From assembly GCA_002733605.1 (NCBI GenBank), contig NVWK01000004.1, positions 62,001 to 126,000 on the forward strand: a DNA stretch of 64,000 nucleotides, written 5' to 3'. This document shows, one piece after another, positions 8,239-16,329 of the stretch; position 1 is the stretch's first letter, and each line of letters starts with the position of its first letter. Below the pieces are notes generated by a model, which did not search any database, was not told where the DNA came from, and worked only from the letters and a program-made list of their open reading frames with translations. A program made the translations under genes and the position numbers. The DNA is from Robiginitomaculum sp. (GTDB lineage: Bacteria; Pseudomonadota; Alphaproteobacteria; Caulobacterales; Maricaulaceae).

Positions 8239-9870
8239 TTAAATCCGCGCAACGCCGAAACTGTTGGGTTTCAAACTGCGATGGCGGGATTCCCAACAGG
8301 TTTCGAGCGCGAAGCCTAGAATTTTACGGCTGTCACGCGGATCAATAATGCCGTTATCCAAAAGCCGGCCAGAAGTGTAAAATGCATCCGATTGCGGTTC
8401 GAACAGATCGATGATTTCCTGCTTCTTGATCTGGAACATCTGCTCCATCTGCTCGTTCATTTCGACGCCTTTGCGCTTGGCAATAGCGCGGCCGACAACG
8501 TCCATTGTGGTGGCGGCCTGCTCGCCGCCCATCACGCCGGTTTTTGCATTTGGCCATGCAAACAGGAAATCAGGATTATAGTCATAGCCACACATGCCGT
8601 AATTTCCGGCCCCGAAGCTGGCCCCGATATACAGGGATAATTTCGGCACGCGGACATTGGCCACGGCCTGTATCATTTTCGAGCCGTGCTTGATCATGCC
8701 TTTTTGCTCGTATTCTGTGCCGACCATATAGCCGGTAATATTGTGCAAGAACACGATCGGCGTATCCAACTGGTCACACAGTTGGAAGAACTGGGTGGCT
8801 TTGGCGGCACTGTCGGGATCGAACGGGCCATTATTGCCGATAATGCCGACAGCATGACCAAATATTCTAGCCTGCACACAGACTGTGCCCGCACCAAACC
8901 CCGGTTTAAATTCGAGGAAATCAGACCCATCGACAAGCCGTGCGATCACTTCGCGGGCGTCATATGGTTTTCGGTAATCGACAGGGACAACGCCCGCCAA
9001 CTCGTCTGCGTCATAGGCGGGCGGGATGATGTCCCGTTCCGGGTGGGGATCGCAATTTTTATTCCAATCGAGCCTGCTGATAAGATCGCGGCAGATTTGT
9101 AATCCGTGGGCATCGTCTTCGGCCAGATATTCGACAAGACCCGAAATGCTGGCATGCATTTCCGAACTGCCAAGCTCGGCAGGATCGGCGATTTCGCCTG
9201 TGGCGGCTTGCACCAAAGCGGCACCAGCAAGCGCGGCCATGCCGTTCTTTTTAACCCCGATCACGTAATCGCTGAGGCCCGGTAGATAGGCGCCGCCTGC
9301 GGTGGACGGGCCATGTAGCACGACAAAGGTGGGAATGCCTGCCGCGCTTAGATTTGCCAGACGCCGAAACAAGCCACCGCCGACAGCCCACATTTCGACC
9401 TGATAGGACATCAGATTGGCACCCGCACTTTCGACCAGATGTACCAAGGGTAATTTATGTTTCAATGCGAGGTCGAGCACTTTGATGGCTTTGTCGGCGC
9501 TCATGATCGTGGACGCGCCGGCGTTGATGCCGCTATCGCTGACAAGGACTGCACAGCGTACACCGTTGACGAACCCTATGCCGGCCAAACTGCTGGCCCC
9601 GGGCAGGCTGGTATCAGGATTTTTATCATCCACCAGATAACTGGCCATGTTGAACAATTCGACGAACGGCATGCCCGGATCGAGAAGGTATTTCAGCCGG
9701 TCACGCGGAGTGAGTTGGCCGCGTTGTTCGAAACGCGGGCGGCGTTTTTCCGACACCGCTTCGGCGCGGGATTCCAGTGCGCGTAATTTCTCCACCAGCG
9801 CCAACATGTCTTCGCGGTTTTGGGCGAAGGCGGGGGAGTTTGATGATATTTTGGATTGAAATACGGTCAT
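8239..9870 (-). CDS. atuC: Geranyl-CoA carboxylase beta subunit (carboxyltransferase)
   Basis: Transfers CO2 from carboxybiotin to the acyl-CoA. The 543-residue protein has both crotonase-like carboxyltransferase halves: the N half with VESAGANLMSYQ and HGPSTAGGAYLPGLSD, the C half with GIIGNNG, NITGYMVGTEYEQ and GASFGAGNYGMCG. The N-half segment VGGGLFRRLANLSA has Gly164 where methylcrotonyl-CoA carboxylases carry Phe in a HFGRIF-type motif. As I recall, that Phe-to-Gly change is the reported basis for geranyl-CoA specificity, so this favours a true geranyl-CoA enzyme. It lies 13 nt downstream of the atuA-like gene. Confidence 0.87.
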   Translation of the reverse strand: MTVFQSKISSNSPAFAQNREDMLALVEKLRALESRAEAVSEKRRPRFEQRGQLTPRDRLKYLLDPGMPFVELFNMASYLVDDKNPDTSLPGASSLAGIGFVNGVRCAVLVSDSGINAGASTIMSADKAIKVLDLALKHKLPLVHLVESAGANLMSYQVEMWAVGGGLFRRLANLSAAGIPTFVVLHGPSTAGGAYLPGLSDYVIGVKKNGMAALAGAALVQAATGEIADPAELGSSEMHASISGLVEYLAEDDAHGLQICRDLISRLDWNKNCDPHPERDIIPPAYDADELAGVVPVDYRKPYDAREVIARLVDGSDFLEFKPGFGAGTVCVQARIFGHAVGIIGNNGPFDPDSAAKATQFFQLCDQLDTPIVFLHNITGYMVGTEYEQKGMIKHGSKMIQAVANVRVPKLSLYIGASFGAGNYGMCGYDYNPDFLFAWPNAKTGVMGGEQAATTMDVVGRAIAKRKGVEMNEQMEQMFQIKKQEIIDLFEPQSDAFYTSGRLLDNGIIDPRDSRKILGFALETCWESRHRSLKPNSFGVARI

Positions 9871-9883
9871 TTCGCGCGCGTCC

Positions 9884-11689
9884 TCATAAGTCTTTTGCCA
9901 AATTTTCGGGAATCAAAACAGGGTGGGCGAGCAGGATTTGTGCATACGCCTTGCCTTGTGGATCATTGCGGAGACTGGCCATTCCCCCACCGCCCAGCAC
10001 ATCGTGCAATAAAAAGTTGATCGCCGCCACCCCCGGCAGATAAAAACGTTCCGTACGGGAGGGAGAGAAATGCGCGAATGCGGCCTGCACAGTATCGGTA
10101 TCCAGAGCCGCCCAAATCCACGGCAGGTATTGGGGGGCGCGGGCCAAGACGCCGATATTGGCCTTGTCACCTTTATCGCCGCTCCGGCCCCATGCCAATT
10201 TGATGAGGGGGACGCTGACAAGTTCGTCCGTATGTTCAGGATGTAGGGGGGCGTCAGGCGTTTTGGGTGCGGCCGTGTTTGAGGCTTTGAACAGCTTGCC
10301 TTGGATGGTCATGTCGGCACCATCAATATTGATATTGATTTGGACATCACCCTTGGGAATTGTGAACGAGAACAGGCGTACGACAGGGGAAGGTTTCGGA
10401 CGACCTGCGTTAAATGCGGACAGGCCGGGTGGTGTTGCGAGCGCCAGTCCTGTCATTTCCTTGATCAGGATGCCGGCGCCTTTTGCGGCTTCGTGTCGTA
10501 CGGCGACTTTCAAGACCACTTCGGTTGCGGCCTCTTGAGTGCCATATTGGCTTCTGGCACCAAGCACCTCAACACTGGTCTCGCTATAGGGCGGGAGTTT
10601 GATTAGTTTGAGTAAATATTCTGCGCGGGTCAGGGCCGCATCTGCGTAAGTTTGCGCCTTTTTATCTGCGTCAAACCCGGTGAAGCTCATCAACATGCCA
10701 GCGCGGTAGCCGTCCACATGGGTGAGCGAAACCTTGTAGCTGTCCGGCGGCGTCCGGCCTTTGGCACCTGTCACCTGTACGCAGTCTTTTGCGGTTTGAC
10801 GCAGGTGCACTTGTGAGAAATCGCAAATGACGTCGGGTAATATGTAGGTTTGTGGGTCGCCGATCTCGTAAAGCATTTGTTCGCCGACCGTGCCGACAGA
10901 GACCAGCCCGCCTGTGCCCTCTGGCTTGCTAACAGTGAAATCCGCGTTGGGCTGTATTTCAACAATGGGGTAGCCAATGTTGACCAAGCCGTCTTTCACC
11001 AACTGCCAATCTGTGAAATTGCCGCCCGTGGCTTGCGGGCCGCATTCGATAATGTGTCCGGCGAGACTAGCTTGTGCAAGCTTGTCAAAATCGTCCAAGG
11101 GCCAGTCGAAGGCGCTGAGACATGCACCCAACGTTACGGCGCTATCGACACAACGTCCCGTGATCACAATGTCTGCGCCTGCGTTTAAAGCTTTGGCAAT
11201 GGGGACAGCGCCTAGATAGGCATTGATGCTGGCCACGGATTTGGGGTTGGGGAATGGTGCACCGGAAAACATTTCTGTGACGGATTGCGCCTGAAAATGC
11301 TCGGCGTCAGCGCGCAGATCATCGCCCGTAATGACTGCGACTTTTAAATCCAGTCCGGCGTCTGCGATCAGTTTTTGCAAAGCCGCCCCGCACGCTTTCG
11401 GGTTTACGCCGCCTGCGTTGGAGATGATCTTGATATTTTGTGCGGCAATGGCCTTTAGATTTCGTCCCATCGCCGTAGTGACAAAATCAACAGCATAGCC
11501 AAGGGATGGATCGACAGAGCGCGCCCGCGCCAAAATCGACATGGTGACTTCGGCCAGATAGTCATAGACGAGAAAATCCAGATTACCGTGGGCAATCAGC
11601 TGCGGCGTAGCCAGAGACGCATCGCCCCAATAGCCACTTGCGCCACCAATTCTGATATTTTCGGCAATTCTGATATTTCCGGTTTTCAT
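9884..11689 (-). CDS. atuA: AtuA-like protein (DUF1446 family) of acyclic terpenoid utilisation
   Basis: Marker gene of acyclic terpene utilisation clusters; its chemical role is unresolved. I chose the ATG at 11689 (601 residues): it has AAGG upstream and gives the family N terminus IRIAENIRIGGASGYWGD, whereas longer frames (ATG 11719, GTG 11782) run through the promoter and palindrome. Residues about 1-450 form the DUF1446 domain, with VDSAVTLG and ATGGNFTDW typical of it. Residues from about 490 form the small AtuA ferredoxin-fold domain, with IKLAWGRSGDKGDKANIG. It is the first gene of the minus-strand operon and is divergent from the second acyl-CoA dehydrogenase. Confidence 0.88.
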   Translation of the reverse strand: MKTGNIRIAENIRIGGASGYWGDASLATPQLIAHGNLDFLVYDYLAEVTMSILARARSVDPSLGYAVDFVTTAMGRNLKAIAAQNIKIISNAGGVNPKACGAALQKLIADAGLDLKVAVITGDDLRADAEHFQAQSVTEMFSGAPFPNPKSVASINAYLGAVPIAKALNAGADIVITGRCVDSAVTLGACLSAFDWPLDDFDKLAQASLAGHIIECGPQATGGNFTDWQLVKDGLVNIGYPIVEIQPNADFTVSKPEGTGGLVSVGTVGEQMLYEIGDPQTYILPDVICDFSQVHLRQTAKDCVQVTGAKGRTPPDSYKVSLTHVDGYRAGMLMSFTGFDADKKAQTYADAALTRAEYLLKLIKLPPYSETSVEVLGARSQYGTQEAATEVVLKVAVRHEAAKGAGILIKEMTGLALATPPGLSAFNAGRPKPSPVVRLFSFTIPKGDVQININIDGADMTIQGKLFKASNTAAPKTPDAPLHPEHTDELVSVPLIKLAWGRSGDKGDKANIGVLARAPQYLPWIWAALDTDTVQAAFAHFSPSRTERFYLPGVAAINFLLHDVLGGGGMASLRNDPQGKAYAQILLAHPVLIPENLAKDL

Positions 11690-11726
11690 TTTAGCCTTGC
11701 CACTTCCTCTAAAGTCCATTATTAAA

Positions 11727-11747
11727 GAACGAACGTTCTGTTTGTTT
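11727..11747. promoter_or_regulatory. Candidate TetR-type operator in the atuA / acyl-CoA dehydrogenase divergent promoter
   Basis: A perfect 8-bp palindrome GAACGTTC (11731-11738) sits inside a larger degenerate dyad: GAACGAAC (11727-11734) and GTTTGTTT (11740-11747), matching at 6 of 8 positions as inverted arms. It is centred between the two divergent start codons, 38-58 nt from the atuA ATG and 70-90 nt from the dehydrogenase ATG, where one bound repressor could cover both promoters. Binding by the TetR protein at 2795 is inference. Confidence 0.45.
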
Positions 11748-11816
11748 AAAATAAAAAACAAGATGAAGCAAGGAAAAACCAAAGAGGAACAAAGGGAAAT
11801 ACGAGAGGAGTTTTAC

Positions 11817-12959
11817 ATGCGATGTCCGTTTGAGACGCAAGAGCGCACGGCCTTCCGTGATAGCTTTCGCAAATTTGTGGCAAAAGAAATCACCCCGTTT
11901 GCGGCCCAGTGGGATGAGGACGGGACGTTTCCGTGGGACATTCATGAGAAAGCCGGGGCGCTGGGCCTGTACGGGTTCGGGGTCGACGCCGAGCATGGCG
12001 GACTTGGATTTGACGATGCCTTTATGCGCGCAATCTGCGCCGAAGAACTGGCCCAATGCGGGGTGGGCGGCATTGCGGCGGCACTGGGATGTCGCAATAT
12101 TTCAATTGGCCCGATCCAGACATTCGCCAGCGAAGAGATAAAGCGCCGGGTTTTGCCGGATATTTTAAGCAGGCGTAAAGCGTCCTGCCTTGCGATCACC
12201 GAGCCATCAGGCGGGTCCGATGTCGCCAATATGAAAACGACCGCCCGTAAGGAGGGCTCCCATTATATACTGAACGGCTCCAAGACATTTATCACGGGCG
12301 GTATGATCTCGGACTATTTTGTCGTGGGGGCACGCACATCCGGTTCGGGGCTATCAGGGGTCTCCCTGTTCTTTGTGGAAAAAGATATGCCGGGGTTTTC
12401 GCGAACAGCTCTGGAGCGTAAGATGGGCTGGTGGTGTTCGGATCAAGCCAGTTTATATTTTGATGATTGCCGTGTCCCCGAAGACAATATGTTGGGGCCA
12501 GAAGGGGCCGGGTTTTTAGCGATTATGAATAATTTTAATTATGAGCGTGTCGCGATTATTGCGCAGGCGCTAGGCATGATGAAATTGGCGCTAAAAGAGT
12601 GTATTGCCTACGCACAAGAACGGCATACATTTGGTAAGCCCCTGATCAAGCACCAAGTCATTCGCCATAAAATCGCAGATATGTCGGCCAAAATCGATGC
12701 ATGCGAGGCGTATCTCAACCAAATTTGCTGGAATATCAATGAAGGCGATATACCTGTTGCAGAAATTAGCAAAGCCAAGTTTTTCACCACCAAAGCGCTT
12801 GAATATGTCGCCAGTGAAGCTATGCAAATTTTCGGTGGCGCGGGGTATTTACGGGGCAATGCGGTTGAACGGATTTACCGCGAGGTCAAGGTATTGGCGA
12901 TTGGCGGAGGCTCGGAAGAAATCATGAAAGATCTGGCGGTTCGACAAATGGGCTATTAG
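11817..12959 (+). CDS. Acyl-CoA dehydrogenase (second of the cluster)
   Basis: FAD acyl-CoA dehydrogenase of 380 residues. The ATG at 11817 follows a strong GAGAGGAG 6 nt upstream; a longer frame from 11697 would cross the divergent promoter and is rejected. Visible family motifs are CLAITEPSGGSDVANM (flavin loop), RHTFGKPL, and the C-terminal QIFGGAGYLRGN...IGGGSEEIM, where the Glu of SEEIM is at the catalytic-base position. It belongs to the terpenoid cluster by position and begins a plus-strand pair with the acyl-CoA ligase 59 nt downstream. It is clearly diverged from the first dehydrogenase of the cluster, so a separate substrate is likely. Confidence 0.88.
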   Translation: MRCPFETQERTAFRDSFRKFVAKEITPFAAQWDEDGTFPWDIHEKAGALGLYGFGVDAEHGGLGFDDAFMRAICAEELAQCGVGGIAAALGCRNISIGPIQTFASEEIKRRVLPDILSRRKASCLAITEPSGGSDVANMKTTARKEGSHYILNGSKTFITGGMISDYFVVGARTSGSGLSGVSLFFVEKDMPGFSRTALERKMGWWCSDQASLYFDDCRVPEDNMLGPEGAGFLAIMNNFNYERVAIIAQALGMMKLALKECIAYAQERHTFGKPLIKHQVIRHKIADMSAKIDACEAYLNQICWNINEGDIPVAEISKAKFFTTKALEYVASEAMQIFGGAGYLRGNAVERIYREVKVLAIGGGSEEIMKDLAVRQMGY

Positions 12960-13018
12960 TCTGTAAAATACAAAAAATCGCACAAAAAACGCCCGAAAAG
13001 GGATGGTGAGGGGAAGAT

Positions 13019-14554
13019 ATGAATATTGCGCAGTATGACTGGATAGATTTCTATGCCCGGACAACGCCGGACAAAATAGCCACTATTGATATTGCCAGCA
13101 AGCGGCAACACACTTACGCTCAAATGGAAGAACGGGTCGGGCGGATTGCCGGATTTTTACAGGCCCAAGGGGTAAAACCCAAAGACCGGGTTGGCGTGTT
13201 TGCGCAAAATTCTACAGATATTCTCGAGATTATGTTTGCGGTTTGGCGCGTGGGGGCCATTCATCTTGCGCTGAACTTTCGCCTAACGGCAAGCGAGCTT
13301 TCAGGCATTCTTAATAATGGCGAGCCAGTGCTGGTATTCGCCGACAGTGCCTTTGACGAGGTGGTACAGAGCCTACACACGAGTACGGATGCCATTCATT
13401 GGGTCAGTATGGACGGGCTGGGCAATGACACGGAGTTTGAGCGGGAAATCTCCAACGCAGTTTATCTGCGCAGCGACCAGATTGCGCACGAAGACGCCCA
13501 TGACCAGCAGGCTTTGTTGATGTATTCTTCTGGCACGACCGGCGCCCCAAAAGGGGTTATGCTGAGCCACGAGAATGTATTTTTCGGGGCGACCGGCGGC
13601 GCATATTCGCTCGGGGTTAATCGGAGTATGGTTAGCTATGCCGCCATGCCTGTGTTTCATATTGGCGCTTTGATGGGGTTTTCCCTGCCAGCGCTTTTTT
13701 CTGGCGGCACCGCCATTGTTGAACGCACATTTACGCCGGCGGCCATGCTCTCGGCCATCGATAATGAAGACTACGCTATCACCCATTTTTTAGGGGTTCC
13801 GGCGATCTTTACTGCGCTGCAAAATCACCCTGATTGCAAAACCACCGACTTTTCACGGATCAAGGTCGCGGTAGGCGGGGCCGCCTCTATGCCCCTGTCT
13901 TTGCTGACATGGTGGGCTGAAAACATCATTCCGGTTTGGGAAGTGTATGGGTTAACCGAATCCACTGGTATTGGTTGTGTGATTGTGGAAGGCGATCTTC
14001 CCCAAAAGCTAGGATCAGCCGGGCAGGCTGCACTGTTTTCGCAATTTGCCATTTTGGATGCACAGGGTAATGAAGTGCCAAAGGGCGAACTTGGCGAAAT
14101 TTGCATCAAAGGTGCCAACATTACATGTGGATATTGGCGCAATCCAGAAGCGACAAAGCAGGCCTTTATCAAGGGCTGGTTTCGTACGGGCGATATTGGC
14201 CGTATGGATGGAGACAACTATATTTATATCGAAGACCGTCTTAAAGACATGTATATTTCAGGCGGGGAAAATATCTATCCAGCAGAGATTGAAAGCGCCC
14301 TGTATACAATGCCCGAAATTCTTGATGTGGCAGTGATTGGTACCCCTGACGAGAAATGGGGTGAGGTTGGCTGCGCGGTTGTGGTGCTTAAAGACGGGCA
14401 TAGCCTGACACTGGAGCAAATGAAGAGCCATTGCGCGGAACATATTGCCACGTTCAAACATCCTGCGCATTTGGTTTGCGTCGAGGCTTTGCCACGTAAT
14501 GCGACCGGTAAAGTTTTAAAGTTCGAGTTGAGGCAAACGATCCGTGTGGGATAA
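13019..14554 (+). CDS. AMP-forming acyl-CoA synthetase (AtuH-like by context)
   Basis: Activates a carboxylic acid to its CoA thioester through an acyl-adenylate. The 511-residue protein has the ANL-superfamily motifs in order: A3 YSSGTTGAPKGVMLSH (about residues 167-182), A5 VYGLTES, A7 FRTGDIG, A8 around DRLKDMYISGGENIYPAEIE, and the C-terminal catalytic Lys in NATGKVLKFEL. The ATG has GAGGGGA upstream. Next to the carboxylase cluster it would supply citronellyl- or geranyl-CoA from the free acid; the true substrate cannot be read from the sequence. Confidence 0.87.
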   Translation: MNIAQYDWIDFYARTTPDKIATIDIASKRQHTYAQMEERVGRIAGFLQAQGVKPKDRVGVFAQNSTDILEIMFAVWRVGAIHLALNFRLTASELSGILNNGEPVLVFADSAFDEVVQSLHTSTDAIHWVSMDGLGNDTEFEREISNAVYLRSDQIAHEDAHDQQALLMYSSGTTGAPKGVMLSHENVFFGATGGAYSLGVNRSMVSYAAMPVFHIGALMGFSLPALFSGGTAIVERTFTPAAMLSAIDNEDYAITHFLGVPAIFTALQNHPDCKTTDFSRIKVAVGGAASMPLSLLTWWAENIIPVWEVYGLTESTGIGCVIVEGDLPQKLGSAGQAALFSQFAILDAQGNEVPKGELGEICIKGANITCGYWRNPEATKQAFIKGWFRTGDIGRMDGDNYIYIEDRLKDMYISGGENIYPAEIESALYTMPEILDVAVIGTPDEKWGEVGCAVVVLKDGHSLTLEQMKSHCAEHIATFKHPAHLVCVEALPRNATGKVLKFELRQTIRVG

Positions 14555-14574
14555 GTCCGCCTTAAGTCGCACTT

Positions 14575-15219
14575 TTAAACCATGTCCTCATCGCCCAATC
14601 TACGCAAAGGTCTGATGTTTGAAATATAGCCCCATCCTGCCACGAAAACGGCGCCAACGGCTGAACTGATTGCCCAAGCTCTTTCGCGGGTCTGTGAATT
14701 GACCAAGAAATCCGAAACATCCCCGCCTTTTTCTGTCAAGAAAGGGATCAGGCCCCGAAACGCATCGATTGTACCATTACCCAAAAGGAAATTAACGCCT
14801 TCGCTTAACAGGACGCCGATAATCACCAATTTGGTCATAAGACCTACAATGTTTTCGATCTTGCCCTTGCGAGCCCCTATAATTCTGGCAAATAAGGACA
14901 CCAAACGGGCCGCGGCCCAAATTATGCTTAAATTCAGAAGCAGGCTTATGTCCTGAATGGCCTCTAATTTGGAAATAAGGTTCGCAATCCAGCCTGGCAG
15001 AGGTAAATTCACAACAATTTCGAATAAATTCGGCAGTAAGGCCAAAACACTTTCAACAGTATTGGCCACGAAAGTGGAAGCGGTTTCAAATATGCCTATA
15101 TTCTTTAAAATCACGGCAACACCGGAAAGAACCGCAATGGCCTCAACCGTTTTCGAGATCGTTCGCAATCCTGTCCGGATTGGCGTTAAATCATCATAGT
15201 CGTCATATTCCTGTTCCAT
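14575..15219 (-). CDS. Unknown multi-pass membrane protein
   Basis: I do not recognise this family. The 214-residue protein starts with an acidic patch (EQEYDDYDD), then has about four to five hydrophobic segments: near residues 27-45, 54-75, 90-112, 124-145 and 180-198. It ends in a short basic/acidic tail. The first 40 residues could be amphipathic. It converges with the ligase gene (20-nt gap) and lies upstream of the FNR-type regulator gene on the other side, but neither neighbour hints at a function. Cytoplasmic-membrane location is inferred from hydrophobicity. Confidence 0.6.
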   Translation of the reverse strand: MEQEYDDYDDLTPIRTGLRTISKTVEAIAVLSGVAVILKNIGIFETASTFVANTVESVLALLPNLFEIVVNLPLPGWIANLISKLEAIQDISLLLNLSIIWAAARLVSLFARIIGARKGKIENIVGLMTKLVIIGVLLSEGVNFLLGNGTIDAFRGLIPFLTEKGGDVSDFLVNSQTRERAWAISSAVGAVFVAGWGYISNIRPLRRLGDEDMV

Positions 15220-15378
15220 ACGCCCCTACCTTTTCCTCCACAGCTGTGTGCGATTATATAGTGGGTGAAAATTTATGTCAAATATCTACAAACTGCACAT
15301 CTTCATATCACACGTTGAGCCACATGTTCGGGCCACACACACCCTGCTAGCACAACATTATAGGAAATCTATGACAGC

Positions 15379-16125
15379 TTAGGAGCTACAGGCCCCGGCC
15401 TTAACCGTGCAACTTTCCAACCAACAGTGTCGGGACAGCGTATCGTCACAAAATCCGCACAAGGCATTGGCCGTGGGCTTGGTGACGAGGCCACTCTGGA
15501 TACGAAACCCCTTGTTCTTGAATTGCTTCAAGGTACGCGAGAAGGTTTCAGGGGTCATATCAAGATATGAGGCAATCGTGGATTTATCATAGGGCAAGCG
15601 GATTGTTGCGGCCCGACCCTGACTTTGCTCCAGACCCAGCTTCAGCAAAAACCAGCCCACACGTTCTATGGCCGTCATCAATTGGGAATGCTCGATTTTT
15701 TGAATCAGGTCCTGAGAATAGTTGGCCAGGCTGTTAATTACATTTTGCGCCAGCTTGCCATTCTCTTGTACCTGCTTGCGAATGAGCGAAGCCGGGAGTA
15801 CCAAAAGCGTGGTATCCTGAACCAGTTGGGCATTGGCAAGGGCGGGAATATCCAAAAACACGGACGGCGCCATAAGGGCGTCCCCATTAGTCCGCATTTG
15901 CAAGATGGCTTCATCCCCCGTGTTCGATCCCTTGAATATTTTCACCCAGCCCTCAACAACCAGATAAAACTTTGGCAGGGATTCCCCTTGCCGAAACAGA
16001 GTTTTTCCCTTGCTAAACTCCCGCAGTTGGGCGCGGGAGACCAGCACGTTCAATGCAGAAGCATCCAGACCTGAAAATATGGGTAAGGCGCGAATATGTT
16101 GCAAAATTTCTGACTCGATTCTCAT
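15379..16125 (-). CDS. Crp/Fnr-family regulator with C-terminal cysteine cluster
   Basis: A 248-residue regulator from the ATG at 16125 (a TTG at 16146 would add seven residues). An N-terminal cyclic-nucleotide-binding fold (about 10-120), a dimerisation helix, and a helix-turn-helix at about 180-208 with ETFSR, the E-x-x-S-R recognition pattern that reads TTGAT half-sites. It has no cysteine in its first 220 residues, unlike FNR/FnrL, but five in the last 26: C223, C226, C234, C239 and C246 (LCGFC...HCWLESC...AC). A metal, Fe-S or redox function for that tail is inference. It is divergent from ccoN, with a perfect FNR box between them, so it most likely controls the cbb3 oxidase genes and possibly itself. 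Confidence 0.88.
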   Translation of the reverse strand: MRIESEILQHIRALPIFSGLDASALNVLVSRAQLREFSKGKTLFRQGESLPKFYLVVEGWVKIFKGSNTGDEAILQMRTNGDALMAPSVFLDIPALANAQLVQDTTLLVLPASLIRKQVQENGKLAQNVINSLANYSQDLIQKIEHSQLMTAIERVGWFLLKLGLEQSQGRAATIRLPYDKSTIASYLDMTPETFSRTLKQFKNKGFRIQSGLVTKPTANALCGFCDDTLSRHCWLESCTVKAGACSS

Positions 16126-16179
16126 TACAAAAAGAATGTAGGGCAAATTTTTGAGTACTTCTACAAATATAATGAGGAA

Positions 16180-16193
16180 TTGATCTAGATCAA
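16180..16193. promoter_or_regulatory. Perfect FNR/ANR-type box TTGATCTAGATCAA
   Basis: TTGAT-N4-ATCAA with a fully palindromic centre. It is 54 nt upstream of the regulator's ATG and about 136 nt upstream of the ccoN GTG. A class II FNR promoter would place a ccoN transcript start near 16228, leaving a leader of about 100 nt. It could serve both divergent genes. Confidence 0.85.
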
Positions 16194-16329
16194 TTTTTAG
16201 TCTTTAATGATGGTGCACATGTAGGGCGTTCGTCTGCAACCTTATGACTTGAGTTTAAGTCTCAAAGCAGACGATTACCAACTGTACCCCTGGTGCAAAA
16301 AAAGATCGAAGTTCAAGAAGGGAAGTGTC

